Part shown: positions 8,637 to 17,164 of the stretch, in pieces | Layout of the letters: every line of letters begins with the position of its first letter | Numbering within the stretch: position 1 is the stretch's first letter | Assembly (NCBI RefSeq): GCF_007667275.1 | Contig: NZ_VDQT01000005.1 | Coordinates: 124,001 to 188,000 of the forward strand | Length of the DNA: 64,000 nt | Reading direction: 5' to 3' | DNA from: Stenotrophomonas rhizophila | GTDB taxonomy: Bacteria > Pseudomonadota > Gammaproteobacteria > Xanthomonadales > Xanthomonadaceae | Notes under the pieces: model-generated | Database searches by the model: none | The model's input: only the letters and a program-made list of their open reading frames with translations | What the model was told of the DNA's origin: nothing | Position numbers and translations under genes: made by a program

Positions 8637-8960
8637 CACGGGCTCCTTGGGGAACGTGCAGCGGCGCATTGGACTTGCGGTGAGGCGGATTCAGTTCTAA
8701 GCACGTTCGCGGCGCTTGGCAATGGGCGGTGCGACAAAACGCCGCAGGGGTCTAAACTGAATGCGTACGTTGAGCGCTTTCTTGCGCGGTGCATCATTCA
8801 AAATCGCTGCGGAAAGCCCCAAAACCCCGGCCACTCCTGTTGCAACCGCACAATTCCACGCACGGCGTCACGCGCTACGCCCCACGGGCGTCGTGGATCA
8901 CGCAGAATTGACGCAACCGCGCAGGATCGCGGCCCTCTCCACCCCCTTGGAAGCCTCTGG
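8637..8960. other. Divergent intergenic region, 324 bp
   Basis: This lies between two divergent genes (membrane protein leftwards, MpaB-like rightwards) and must hold both promoters. The part near 8790-8850 is less GC-rich than its surroundings. I see no palindromic SMAG element, no terminator hairpin and no small ORF with a convincing ribosome site. Confidence 0.5.
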
Positions 8961-9875
8961 ATGTCGTCACTGCTGCACCGCCTCACCCGCCCCGCCACCG
9001 TCCCGATCCGGCGCTGGGTGATGGGCGCGTTCCCGCGCGGGGAGAGCGGCATCGATTACGACCATCCGGTGGGCGACCCGGGCTGGTTCGGGCCGGACAG
9101 CGCCACCTGGCGGGTGCACGCCGAGTTCCCCGGGATGCTGGCCGGTGGGCTGTGCGCGCTGATGCTGCAGACCCTGCACCCGCTGGCCCTGGCCGGGGTG
9201 TACGACCACTCCAACTTCCGCGACGACCTGGTGGGGCGGTTGCGCCGGACCACGGCGTTCGTGGCGTGCACCAGCTATGCGGCATCGGGCGAAGTGGAGG
9301 CGCTGGTCGCGAAGGTGAAGCGCATCCACGCCCACGTGCGCGGGCAGACGCCGGACGGGCAGGTGTATTCGGCGGACGATCCGGCGTTGTTGACCTGGGT
9401 GCACGTGACCGAGGCCTACGGCTTCCTGCAGGGGTACCGGCGTTACTGCCGCGAAGTGCCGGAGGCCATTGCCGACCGCTACTACGATGAGTACCGTCGC
9501 GTGGCCGAAGCGTTGGGAGCCACAGAGGTGCCTGCCTCGGAAGCGGCGGTGGAGGCGTACTTCGAACAGCAGCGTCCGTTGCTCCGTTTCGACGGACGCT
9601 CGCGTGAAGTGCTGGCGGTGCTCTCAAGCATCCGGCTGCCGGTACCGATGGCGGGGTTGTCGCGCGAGCTGTTCCTCGGCGCCGGTACTGTGCTGCTTCC
9701 CCAATGGGCCACCGCGATGCTGGAACGCACGCCGATGCAGCGCACCCAGGCACGCGCTTCCGCGCGGGTGCTGCAGGGCATGTCGCCGTTGTTCCGCCGC
9801 GCGCTGCAGGACGGGGTGGCCGCGCGCGCGTGCGCACGCATGGGCGTGCCGCTCAGCACGCTCGCCCATTGGTGA
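8961..9875 (+). CDS. MpaB/DUF2236-family oxygenase-like protein
   Basis: A 304-residue soluble protein of the DUF2236 family, which includes the haem b enzyme MpaB and rubber oxygenase (Lcp)-type proteins. Family features are the early conserved tract RVHAEFPGMLAGG, the histidine-bearing LMLQTLHPLALAGVYDHS (about 70-87), a WVHVTEAYGF motif (about 145) and the all-alpha layout. No signal peptide is visible. The substrate is unknown; the bacterial DUF2236 family is broad and few members are characterised. Its stop is followed at once by the triplicated repeat described at 9879. Confidence 0.85.
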   Translation: MSSLLHRLTRPATVPIRRWVMGAFPRGESGIDYDHPVGDPGWFGPDSATWRVHAEFPGMLAGGLCALMLQTLHPLALAGVYDHSNFRDDLVGRLRRTTAFVACTSYAASGEVEALVAKVKRIHAHVRGQTPDGQVYSADDPALLTWVHVTEAYGFLQGYRRYCREVPEAIADRYYDEYRRVAEALGATEVPASEAAVEAYFEQQRPLLRFDGRSREVLAVLSSIRLPVPMAGLSRELFLGAGTVLLPQWATAMLERTPMQRTQARASARVLQGMSPLFRRALQDGVAARACARMGVPLSTLAHW

Positions 9876-9953
9876 CCCGGAACGCATTGGCGAACGGGCC
9901 AATGGCACATCGACGCACGCGGCACCGACCCTACCGCATGCATTCCCTGAAAG

Positions 9954-9980
9954 AAAACGGGCGCCGAAGCGCCCGTTTTT
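9954..9980. terminator. Terminator hairpin, copy 1
   Basis: A perfect stem AAAACGGGCG with its complement around a GCCGAAG loop, with A and T runs on both sides, so it can act in both directions. It follows the MpaB-like gene rightwards and is the third in the series for leftward transcripts. Confidence 0.85.
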
Positions 9981-10062
9981 CTCACCACGCCTTGACCCGC
10001 TTTTCCGGAACGCATTGGCGAAGGGCCAATGGCACATCGACGCACGCGGCACTGACACCTCG

Positions 10063-10205
10063 GTAGGGTCGGTTCCCAAACGACCGCCGATAACGTGTGT
10101 GATTTCATTTGCGCATGGACCTGAAACGCAGGCGTCTCCCCGATACCTGTCATGCGTCACCCTGCCGATCATTGCCATCGGCAGTCGTTTGGGAACCGAC
10201 CCTAC
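10063..10205. repeat. Nested-palindrome element, copy 1 (143 bp)
   Basis: The outer arms are GTAGGGTCGGTTCCCAAACG at the left and its near-perfect complement ending CCGACCCTAC at the right. The inner part has a second pair of arms (GCGCATGGACC and GTCATGCGTCACC) around a short conserved apex containing GAAACGCAGGCGTCTCC. Full copies also lie at 10334, 18861, 34078 and 61061, and single arms at 21078 and 37410. The GTAG foot suggests a relation to SMAG elements. Confidence 0.85.
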
Positions 10206-10223
10206 CGCATGCATTCCCTGAAA

Positions 10224-10250
10224 AAAACGGGCGCCGAAGCGCCCGTTTTT
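10224..10250. terminator. Terminator hairpin, copy 2
   Basis: Same stem and loop as copies 1 and 3, within the second tandem unit. A seven-A run on the left gives the U-tract for leftward transcripts and five T on the right serves the other direction. Confidence 0.85.
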
Positions 10251-10333
10251 CTCACCACGCCTTGACCCGCTTTTCCGGAACGCATTGGCGAACGGGCCAA
10301 TGGCACAACGACGCACGCGGCAATGACACGTCG

Positions 10334-10476
10334 GTAGGGTCGGTTCCCAAACGACCGCCGATACCGTGTGTGATTTCATTTACGCATGGCCCTGAAACGC
10401 AGGCGTCTCCCCGATACCTGTCATGCGTCACCATGCCGATCATTGCCGTCGGCAGTCGTTTGGGAACCGACCCTAC
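10334..10476. repeat. Nested-palindrome element, copy 2 (143 bp)
   Basis: Nearly identical to copy 1 at 10063, with a handful of substitutions, because it was duplicated along with its surrounding unit. The left arm begins at GTAG 10334 and the right arm ends CTAC 10473-10476. Confidence 0.85.
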
Positions 10477-10494
10477 CGCATGCATTCCCTGAAA

Positions 10495-10521
10495 AAAACG
10501 GGCGCCGAAGCGCCCGTTTTT
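10495..10521. terminator. Terminator of the M13 peptidase gene, copy 3
   Basis: AAAACGGGCG stem, CCGAAG-type loop and complement, directly beyond the stop codon of the leftward M13 gene (TGA at 10523-10525). The long A run on its left gives the U-tract in the leftward RNA. Confidence 0.9.
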
Positions 10522-10522
10522 C

Positions 10523-12646
10523 TCACCACACCTTGACCCGCTTTTCCGGGGCCAGGTACAGCTTCTGGCCTTCCTTCACTTCGAAGGCCGGATACCATGC
10601 GTCCAGGTTGCGCACGGTGAGCGCGCGGAACTGGCCCGGGGCGTGCACGTTGGTCAGCAGCGAATTGCGCAGCGCCTGCTCGCGCGCCTTGCTGCGCCAC
10701 GCCTGCGCGAAGCCCAGGAAGAAGCGCTGGTCCGGGCTGAAGCCTTCCAGGGTCTGCCCCGGCTTGCCCTGCAGCGACAGCTGGTAAGCGTCGTACGCGG
10801 TGGCCAGGCCGGCCACGTCGGCGATGTTCTCGCCCAGGGTCAGGCGGCCGTTCACCGACACGCCCGGGAACGGCTGGTAGCTGCTGAACTGCGCGGCCAG
10901 CGCATCGCCGGCGGCGTTGAACTGCTTCAGGTCTTCGGCGGTCCACCAGTTGTGCAGGCGGCCGGTTTCATCGAACAGCGCACCGGCATTGTCGAAGCCG
11001 TGGCTGATCTCGTGCCCGATCACCGCACCGATGGCGCCGTAGTTCACCGCATCGTCGGCGGCGCCGTCGAAGAACGGCGGCTGCAGGATCGCGGCCGGGA
11101 ACACCAGGCGGTTTTCCAGCGGCACGTTCATCGCGTTGATGGTCTGCGGCAGCATCGCCCATTCGCTGTGGTCCACCGGCTGGCCGAGCTTGGCCAGGTT
11201 GCGGCGGTACTCGAACAGGCTGGCGCGCTCGGCGTTGCCCAGCGCGTCGTCGCGCTTCACTTCAAGCCCGCTGTAGTCGCGCCACTTGTCCGGGTAGCCC
11301 ATGCCCACGGTGAGGCCTTCGACCTTGCGCTTGGCGTGCGCCTTGGTTTCCGGCGACATCCATTCCAGCGCGTCGATGCGCTTGGCGAACGCGGCGATGA
11401 TGTTCTTCGCCATTTCATCGGCTCGCGCCTTGGTGGCCGGGTCGAAATGCTTCTCGACGTACAGCTTGCCGATCGCTTCGCCCACGGCGTTGTTGCTTTC
11501 GTCCACGGCGCGCTTCCAGCGCTCGCTCTGCTGCGGGGTGCCGTTGAGCACGGTGCCGTGGAAGGCGAAGCGCGCATCGGCCATGGCCTTGGGCAGGTAC
11601 GGCGCGGCGCGGTCCAAAGCGTGGAAGGTCAGGTAGTCCTTCCACACGTCCAGCGGCTCGGTGGCGACCAGGCGCGAGATGCCGGCCACGGCCTTGGGCT
11701 GCCACACGATGAAGTCGTCCTGCTTGTCCAGGCCGGCGGCGGCCAGGAACGCGGCCCAGTCCATGCCCGGCGCCTTGGCGCTGAGGTCGGCCTGCTTCCA
11801 CGCGTTGGCGCCCTTGGCCACGTCGTTGGTTTCTTCCTGGGTGGCATGCGCCTGGGCGATGCGGGTTTCCAGCGCCAGGATGCGCTGCGCCTTGGCCGCC
11901 GGATCGGCGACGCCGGCCAGCTGCAGCACCTGCGCGATGTAGGCCTGGTACTGCTTGCGCAGCTCGGCCATGCGCCCGCCTTCCAGGTAGAAGTCGCGGT
12001 CGGGCAGGCCCAGGCCGCCCTGCACCAGGTACGGCGCGTTGCGGTCCGGCTGCAGCAGGTCCACCGACACCCAGGTGCCGAACAGGCGGTCGGTATAGAA
12101 ATTGGTGGCGTTGAGCAGGTCCACGTCGGCGCGCAGGGTGCCGCCCAGCGCGGTGGCCAGCGCGGCCTTGTCGGCGATGCCGCCGATGGCGTCCAGCTCG
12201 GGCTTGACCGCTGCCATGCCGCGCGATTCGATCCCGGCCTCGTCCATGAACGCGGCGTAGTAGTCGCCGATCAGTTTGGTTTCACCGCTGGCCTGGGTGT
12301 TGGCGGCGGCGCCTTCGAGGATGGCGCGGGTATCGGCGAGGGTTTTCTCGGAAATGACATTGAAGCTGCCGAAACTGGAGCGGTCGGCCGGGATCTCGGT
12401 GTTCTTCACCCAGCTGCCGTTGGCGAAGCCGAAGAAGTCGTCGCCGGCGGCGACGCTGCGGTCCATGCCGGCGGCATCGAAGCCGAAGCTGCCCAGCTGC
12501 GGCTTGGGTGCAGCGGGCGGGGTGGCGGCGCTGTCGGCGGCCGGGGCAGCGCCCGGCGCGGTGGCATCGCGGTCGCAGGCGGCCAGGCCCAGCGACAGGC
12601 TGGCGGCAACGGCAAGCATCAGGGTGGAGCGGCGCAGCTTGGACAT
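10523..12646 (-). CDS. M13-family (neprilysin-like) zinc endopeptidase, lipoprotein
   Basis: A 707-residue peptidase. The start is placed at the ATG 12646 because a lipoprotein signal follows (SLSLGLAAC, Cys about 24), then a Pro/Ala linker. The M13 N-domain spans about 60-440. The catalytic part has HEISH within VIGHEISHGFDNAGALFD (about 545) and the third ligand and catalytic Asp in GENIADVAG (about 605). It ends with the typical family tryptophan (RVKVW). It should be anchored in the outer or inner membrane facing the periplasm and cut peptides N-terminal to hydrophobic residues. It is monocistronic. Its last codons and terminator are repeated twice more downstream. Confidence 0.94.
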   Translation of the reverse strand: MSKLRRSTLMLAVAASLSLGLAACDRDATAPGAAPAADSAATPPAAPKPQLGSFGFDAAGMDRSVAAGDDFFGFANGSWVKNTEIPADRSSFGSFNVISEKTLADTRAILEGAAANTQASGETKLIGDYYAAFMDEAGIESRGMAAVKPELDAIGGIADKAALATALGGTLRADVDLLNATNFYTDRLFGTWVSVDLLQPDRNAPYLVQGGLGLPDRDFYLEGGRMAELRKQYQAYIAQVLQLAGVADPAAKAQRILALETRIAQAHATQEETNDVAKGANAWKQADLSAKAPGMDWAAFLAAAGLDKQDDFIVWQPKAVAGISRLVATEPLDVWKDYLTFHALDRAAPYLPKAMADARFAFHGTVLNGTPQQSERWKRAVDESNNAVGEAIGKLYVEKHFDPATKARADEMAKNIIAAFAKRIDALEWMSPETKAHAKRKVEGLTVGMGYPDKWRDYSGLEVKRDDALGNAERASLFEYRRNLAKLGQPVDHSEWAMLPQTINAMNVPLENRLVFPAAILQPPFFDGAADDAVNYGAIGAVIGHEISHGFDNAGALFDETGRLHNWWTAEDLKQFNAAGDALAAQFSSYQPFPGVSVNGRLTLGENIADVAGLATAYDAYQLSLQGKPGQTLEGFSPDQRFFLGFAQAWRSKAREQALRNSLLTNVHAPGQFRALTVRNLDAWYPAFEVKEGQKLYLAPEKRVKVW

Positions 12647-12960
12647 GAACTTCTCAGGCGACGGGAAAACCCCAAGTCTATCGCCCGCGACCCGGACACA
12701 GGCGGCCCGACGCCCCACCAGACAGCTCCAATTACCGAACCCCAAGGTGGGTTGACCCGCCTCATCTATGTGACGCCCGTCTCACCTCTTCCCGCGCGGC
12801 TCCGGCTGGTGCATGCTGGGAACAAGGCGCCGGGCAAAGGCTTGGCCCGTGGGGAACGGGCTTTGGAGACGTCAAGAAAGTGCGACGTCGGCCGCTCAGG
12901 TTTGGGGAAACCAGGAAGCGTTTACATGAAGTCAGGCCGTCACCGAGGTAGAGGTCCGCG
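12647..12960. other. Divergent intergenic region, 314 bp
   Basis: This separates the leftward M13 gene from the rightward EAL gene and must contain both promoters. A shine-dalgarno-like AGGTAGAGG lies just before the EAL start. I see no SMAG palindrome or terminator here, unlike most other gaps in the window. Confidence 0.5.
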
Positions 12961-15909
12961 ATGCCCGCGCTGAGCCAACCGATGGCGCGGCCGCTGCGCA
13001 CGATCGTCTGGCTGGGCGTCAGCATGGGCCTGCTGCTGGGCGCGGGCCTGGTGATGATGCTGGCCAATGACTACCAGCGACGACACGAGGCCGCCCAGCG
13101 CCAGAGCTCGGCGTTGGCCACCAGCTCGCAGCGGCTGCTGCGGCTGGAACTGCGCAACCTGGAGCGGGCCATGCGCGGCATCGCCGCCGACGGCGCGCAG
13201 CTGTTCGAACGGGTACCGGCGCAGGCGCCGGACCTGCTGGACGAGGCCATCGACGGCGTGCTGCAGCGCCATGCCGAGCTGGAAAGCATCGTGGTGGTGG
13301 ACCAGTTCGGCCGCGCCCTGACCAGCGGCGGCGGCGATCTGACGCTTCCGCTTTGGATCGTGGAAAACCACCGCGGTGCGGCCAGCCAGCTGTATCTGGG
13401 GCCGCCGCAGGACCTGGGCATGCGGCGCTGGGTGGTGCCGCTGGCGCTGCGCATGGGCGACGACCGCTGGCTGCTGAGCCGGCTGCATGCCAGCGAACTG
13501 CAGTCGGTGATCAGCGGCCTGGATATCGGCTACCACGGTGTGATCTCGATCAGCGATGGCGCCGGCCATGTGCTGGCGCGCAGCCCGGACAACGAAGGGC
13601 TCACCGGCAAGCGCTACAAACTGCAGCGCCGCGACCTGGTCGGGCGCGATTCGGTCACCCCGCTGGGCATCGAAAACAGCCCGATCGACCAGGTGGAGCG
13701 CATTTCCACCCTGACCACCCTGGCCGAGTACCCGCTGGCGGTATACGCCGGGCTGGCCCGGCAGGACGTGCTGGCGCCGTGGTGGCCGTACGTGCAGGCC
13801 TCGCTGGGCCTTTACCTGCTGTACTGGGGCGCGTTCGCGCTGGTCTACAGCAGCCTGCGCCGTGCCACCCGCCGCCAGGATGCGATGAGCGCGGAGCTGC
13901 GCACCGGCCATGCCGAGCTGCGCATGGCCCACCAGGTCGGCAAGATCTGCACCTGGACGGTGGACGAGGATGCCGCGGTGCTGCGCTGGTCGCCGCTGGC
14001 CCGCGAGATCTTCGGCATTCCGCTGGATTCGCTGCCGGTGGCCGAGTTCTTCGACCGCGTGCACCAGGACGACGCGCAGCGCCTGCGGGACGCCTTCCAC
14101 CAGGCGTTCGCCGGCAACGGCGTGCTGGATGAAATGTTCCGCATCGTGCTGCCGGGCGGCACCACCCACTGGGTGTCGGCGCGCGGCCAGCAGGTCGGTG
14201 GCATCGACCAGGAACGGCGCATGATCGGTGCACTCACCGACGTCAGCGAACGGGTCCAGGCGCTGGCGCGGGCGCAGCAGGCCGAGCGCCAGTTCCGCCT
14301 GTTGTTCGACCGCAACCCGGCGCCGTTCTGGGTATTCGACCCGGACACCCTGCGCTTCCTTGAAGTGAACGAGGCGGCGGTGCGCCAGTACGGGTACAGC
14401 CGCGACGAATTCCTGGCGATGAGCATCCTCGACATCCGCCCGCGCGAAGGCTGGGAGGAGATCCGCGGGGCGATCGCCAATGCCACCAGCGGCGACCTGC
14501 AGGACGCCAAAGTGCGCCTGCACCGGCGCAAGGACGGCACTGTGTTCGAGGTGCGTGCGCACCTGGCGCGGCTGGATTTCGACGGGCGCGAGGCCTGCCT
14601 GGTGCTGGCCGAGGACATCAGCGACCGCATGGCCTACGAGCGCGACCTGGCCTACCACGCGACCCACAACCCGGCCACCGGCCTGCTCAACACGCGCGCG
14701 CTGGCCGCGCAGCTGGACGAGGAGGGCGGCAGCTACACCATCGCCTACGTGCAGTTCCGCGGCCTGCAGCTGGTGGCCGATACGCTGGGCCGCGAGGTCG
14801 GCGAGGTGGTGCTGCAGGCCATGGCCAAGCGCCTGGGCGGACTGGGCGTGCGCTACGGGCTGCTGGCCTTCCAGCCGGCCGAGGATTTCATCTTCGCGAT
14901 CCGCGATGACCATGAGCGCCAGAGCGCGCTGGACACGCTGGTGCAGACCGTCTCCGAACCGGTGCGTGGGCAGGACTGGCTGCACCAGTTCGAGCCGCGC
15001 ATCGGCGTGGCGGTGAAGTTCGACGGCGACGTGGTCAGCGCCGAACAGGTGATCGGCATGGCCGCGCAGGCGGCGCACGCCGCGCGCGACGAAGGCAGCG
15101 TGATCGCGTGGTTCGACAGCGCGGTGAGCGCGCGGCTGGCCGACCGGCTGCGCCTGGCCGGACGCATCCACAGCGCGATCGACGCCGAATTCGCCTTGTA
15201 TTTCCAGCCGATCTGCCACGCCAGCGATGGCACTCCGGCGGCGCTGGAAGCGCTGCTGCGCTGGCCGCAGGCTGACGGCAGTTTCATTCCGCCGGGCGAG
15301 TTCATCCAGTTGTGCGAGGACACCGGCCTGATCCTGGCGCTGGGCCGCTGGGTGATCCGCGAAGCGGCGCGCGCGCAGCGGCAACTGGTGGACGCCGGCT
15401 GGGACCTGCCGATTGCGGTGAACGTGTCGGCGGTGCAGTTCTTCAACAGCGACCTGGTCGCCGAGTTCCAGCGTGCGAGCCAGGAATTCGGGCTGGCGCG
15501 CGGGGCGCTGCACGTGGAGCTGACCGAGAGCAGCCTGATGCGCAAGCCGGGCCAGGCCAAGCAGACCATGCAGCGGTTGCACGAGCAGGGCATCCACATT
15601 TCGCTGGACGACTTCGGCACCGGCTATTCGAACATGTCCTACCTGCAGCACCTGCCGCTGGACATCCTGAAGATCGACCGCAGCTTCGTCGCGGACGTGG
15701 AAATCAACCCGCGCAACGCCTCGATCTGCCGCGCGCTGCTGTCGCTGGGCCACAGCATGGGCCTGACCGTGATTGCGGAGGGCGTGGAGACGCCGGGCCA
15801 GCACGAATGGCTGGCCGCGCACGGCTGCGACCAGGTGCAGGGCTACCTGCTGGGCCGGCCGGCACCGCTGGCCGAAGTGATAGAACGACTGGAAACCGCC
15901 GCCGCGTAG
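12961..15909 (+). CDS. Membrane PAS-(GGDEF)-EAL protein, cyclic-di-GMP phosphodiesterase
   Basis: A 982-residue protein. Membrane helix 1 (about 14-36), an extracytoplasmic sensor region (about 37-275) and helix 2 (about 279-300) come first. Two PAS domains follow (about 320-430 and 440-560), then a degenerate GGDEF domain (about 570-700) and an EAL domain (about 725-980). The GGDEF signature is replaced by PAEDF, so diguanylate cyclase activity is not expected. The EAL domain is intact: EALLRW, ELTESSLM, SLDDFGTGYSNMSYLQHL, KIDRSFV and IAEGVETPGQ. The prediction is hydrolysis of c-di-GMP to pGpG in response to a periplasmic and/or PAS signal. It stands alone, so the ligand is not hinted at. 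Confidence 0.93.
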   Translation: MPALSQPMARPLRTIVWLGVSMGLLLGAGLVMMLANDYQRRHEAAQRQSSALATSSQRLLRLELRNLERAMRGIAADGAQLFERVPAQAPDLLDEAIDGVLQRHAELESIVVVDQFGRALTSGGGDLTLPLWIVENHRGAASQLYLGPPQDLGMRRWVVPLALRMGDDRWLLSRLHASELQSVISGLDIGYHGVISISDGAGHVLARSPDNEGLTGKRYKLQRRDLVGRDSVTPLGIENSPIDQVERISTLTTLAEYPLAVYAGLARQDVLAPWWPYVQASLGLYLLYWGAFALVYSSLRRATRRQDAMSAELRTGHAELRMAHQVGKICTWTVDEDAAVLRWSPLAREIFGIPLDSLPVAEFFDRVHQDDAQRLRDAFHQAFAGNGVLDEMFRIVLPGGTTHWVSARGQQVGGIDQERRMIGALTDVSERVQALARAQQAERQFRLLFDRNPAPFWVFDPDTLRFLEVNEAAVRQYGYSRDEFLAMSILDIRPREGWEEIRGAIANATSGDLQDAKVRLHRRKDGTVFEVRAHLARLDFDGREACLVLAEDISDRMAYERDLAYHATHNPATGLLNTRALAAQLDEEGGSYTIAYVQFRGLQLVADTLGREVGEVVLQAMAKRLGGLGVRYGLLAFQPAEDFIFAIRDDHERQSALDTLVQTVSEPVRGQDWLHQFEPRIGVAVKFDGDVVSAEQVIGMAAQAAHAARDEGSVIAWFDSAVSARLADRLRLAGRIHSAIDAEFALYFQPICHASDGTPAALEALLRWPQADGSFIPPGEFIQLCEDTGLILALGRWVIREAARAQRQLVDAGWDLPIAVNVSAVQFFNSDLVAEFQRASQEFGLARGALHVELTESSLMRKPGQAKQTMQRLHEQGIHISLDDFGTGYSNMSYLQHLPLDILKIDRSFVADVEINPRNASICRALLSLGHSMGLTVIAEGVETPGQHEWLAAHGCDQVQGYLLGRPAPLAEVIERLETAAA

Positions 15910-15932
15910 AACGGCGGCCGGAATGCCGAAAG

Positions 15933-16027
15933 GTAGCGCCGACTGTTAGTCGGCGGCATCACCAGGCGCAGGGCTGCGGGCAGCCATGTGCTGCGGCGAA
16001 GAGCAGCCGACTAACAGTCGGCGCTAC
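15933..16027. repeat. SMAG inverted pair (dimer)
   Basis: GTAGCGCCGACTGTTAGTCG at 15933-15955 and its inverted copy ending GGCGCTAC at 16006-16027 face each other across about 50 bp. Together they can form either two small hairpins or one long one. The same subfamily occurs at 20059-20140. Confidence 0.88.
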
Positions 16028-16032
16028 CAGTA

Positions 16033-16201
16033 GATGCCACCATGAGGTGCCACCATGAGGTGCCACCAAGAGGTGCCACCAAGAGGTGCCACCAAGAGGT
16101 GCCACCAAGAGGTGCCGCCAAAAGGTGCCGCCATCAGGCACCACGATCTGGCACCACGATCAGGGGCCACCATCCGGCGCCAGCGTCAGGCCCGACATCA
16201 G
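16033..16201. repeat. Minisatellite: thirteen 13-bp units
   Basis: The unit GGTGCCACCAAGA repeats with exact 13-bp spacing from 16033 (unit starts 16033, 16046, 16059, 16072, 16085, 16098, 16111, 16124, 16137, 16150, 16163, 16176 and 16189). Units 2-6 are almost identical and later units drift. It begins just after the SMAG dimer and ends about 100 bp before the dioxygenase start. A short open frame crosses it but has no credible start. Confidence 0.9.
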
Positions 16202-16298
16202 TGGAACAATGCGCGCTGATTTTGGCATTTATCATCACCAGTGAAGGCAATAAGCTGCATCAGCACCTTTCTCGATGCATTCGCCTGCTGGAGCCCCC

Positions 16299-17096
16299 AT
16301 GACCCGTCTGCCCTCGCTGTATATCTCCCACGGTTCGCCGATGACCGCGCTGCAGCCGGGTCTGGTCGGGGCGCGCCTGGCCGAGCTGGGCGCGCAACTG
16401 CCGCGCCCGCGCGCGATCGTGATGGCGTCGGCGCACTGGCTGACCCGGCAGCCGGCGGTGGGCGCACACCCGCAGCCGCCCACCATCCACGATTTCGGCG
16501 GTTTCCCGCAGGCGCTGTTCGAGATGCAGTACCCGGCGCCGGGCGACCCGGCCCTGGCGGCCGAGGTCGCGCAGCGGCTGGCCGACGCCGGGTTGCCGGC
16601 GGCGCTGGATCCGGCGCGTGGGCTCGACCACGGCGCCTGGGTGCCGCTGCGCCTGCTCTACCCGCAGGCCGACATCCCGGTGGTGCCGCTGGCACTGCAG
16701 CCGCTGCAGGGCCCGGCACACCAGTTCGCGCTGGGCCGCGCACTGGCGCCGCTGCGCGAGCAGGGCGTGCTGCTGGTCGGCTCCGGCAGCATCACCCACA
16801 ACCTGCACGACGTCGGCCAGTACCAGCGCGGTGGCGAAGCGCCGTATGTGCGGCCCTTCATCGAATGGGTGGAACAGCGCCTGCAGGCCAACGACAGTGC
16901 CGCGCTGCTGGATTACCGCCGGCAGGCGCCGTTCGCCGAACGCGCGCACCCCACCGACGAGCACTTCCAGCCGCTGCATTTCGCGCTCGGCGCGGCCGGC
17001 GGCGAGCTGCTGGGCGCGCAGCGCATCGATGCCGGCATCGACGCGGGCATGCTGGCGATGGACATCTACCGCTTCGACGGCGACGCACGCGCTTGA
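16299..17096 (+). CDS. Class III extradiol ring-cleavage dioxygenase family protein
   Basis: A 265-residue enzyme of the LigB/DODA-like (YgiD) family. The start is set at ATG 16299, with GGAG nine bases upstream and the family's characteristic opening (LPSLYISHGSPM) right after. Metal ligands are expected at His in YISHGSP (about 12), His in ASAHW (about 47), and the conserved GLDHGAW (about 110) and SGSITHNLHD (about 165-174) motifs. Members use non-haem iron or zinc and act on catechol-type substrates. The natural substrate of the short bacterial members is usually unknown, and no aromatic pathway genes adjoin this one. Confidence 0.9.
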   Translation: MTRLPSLYISHGSPMTALQPGLVGARLAELGAQLPRPRAIVMASAHWLTRQPAVGAHPQPPTIHDFGGFPQALFEMQYPAPGDPALAAEVAQRLADAGLPAALDPARGLDHGAWVPLRLLYPQADIPVVPLALQPLQGPAHQFALGRALAPLREQGVLLVGSGSITHNLHDVGQYQRGGEAPYVRPFIEWVEQRLQANDSAALLDYRRQAPFAERAHPTDEHFQPLHFALGAAGGELLGAQRIDAGIDAGMLAMDIYRFDGDARA

Positions 17097-17164
17097 GCAC
17101 CCTCTCCGTCGTTCGCGGTTCGGGATCGGTGTGGTAGTTTTTTTCCAGGCTTTCTGGAAAACGC

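Larger units (their letters stand above)
9879..10547. repeat. Three tandem copies of the M13 gene 3' end with terminator
   Basis: Units begin with GGAACGCATTGGCGAA at 9879, 10007 and 10277. Each contains GGCCAATGGCACA, then GCATGCATTCCCTGAAA, then the hairpin AACGGGCG/CGCCCGTTTTT, then a copy of the last ~8 codons of the neighbouring peptidase read leftwards (EKRVK-A/V-W-stop). Units 2 and 3 (270 and 271 bp) each carry a 143-bp palindromic element in the middle. Unit 1 (128 bp) lacks it but keeps its last ten bases, which suggests deletion. Only the rightmost copy is joined to the real gene. This accounts for the whole 647-bp gap. Confidence 0.9.

Noticed and set aside
9469..10787. Several 100-250-codon frames over the triplicated repeat region
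   Set aside because: All are made from the duplicated terminator and palindrome units and repeat the same peptide; no start signal or codon bias supports them.
12940..15822. A 960-codon open frame on the minus strand opposite the EAL gene
   Set aside because: It mirrors the high third-position GC of the real gene. Its translation is His/Arg/Gln/Ala-rich with no domain, and the plus strand has full PAS/EAL motifs.
16042..16302. Open frame across the 13-bp minisatellite encoding a 13-residue repeat protein
   Set aside because: No ribosome site, non-coding flanks, and it runs into the next gene's start region. The repetition follows simply from 13-bp units read in one frame.
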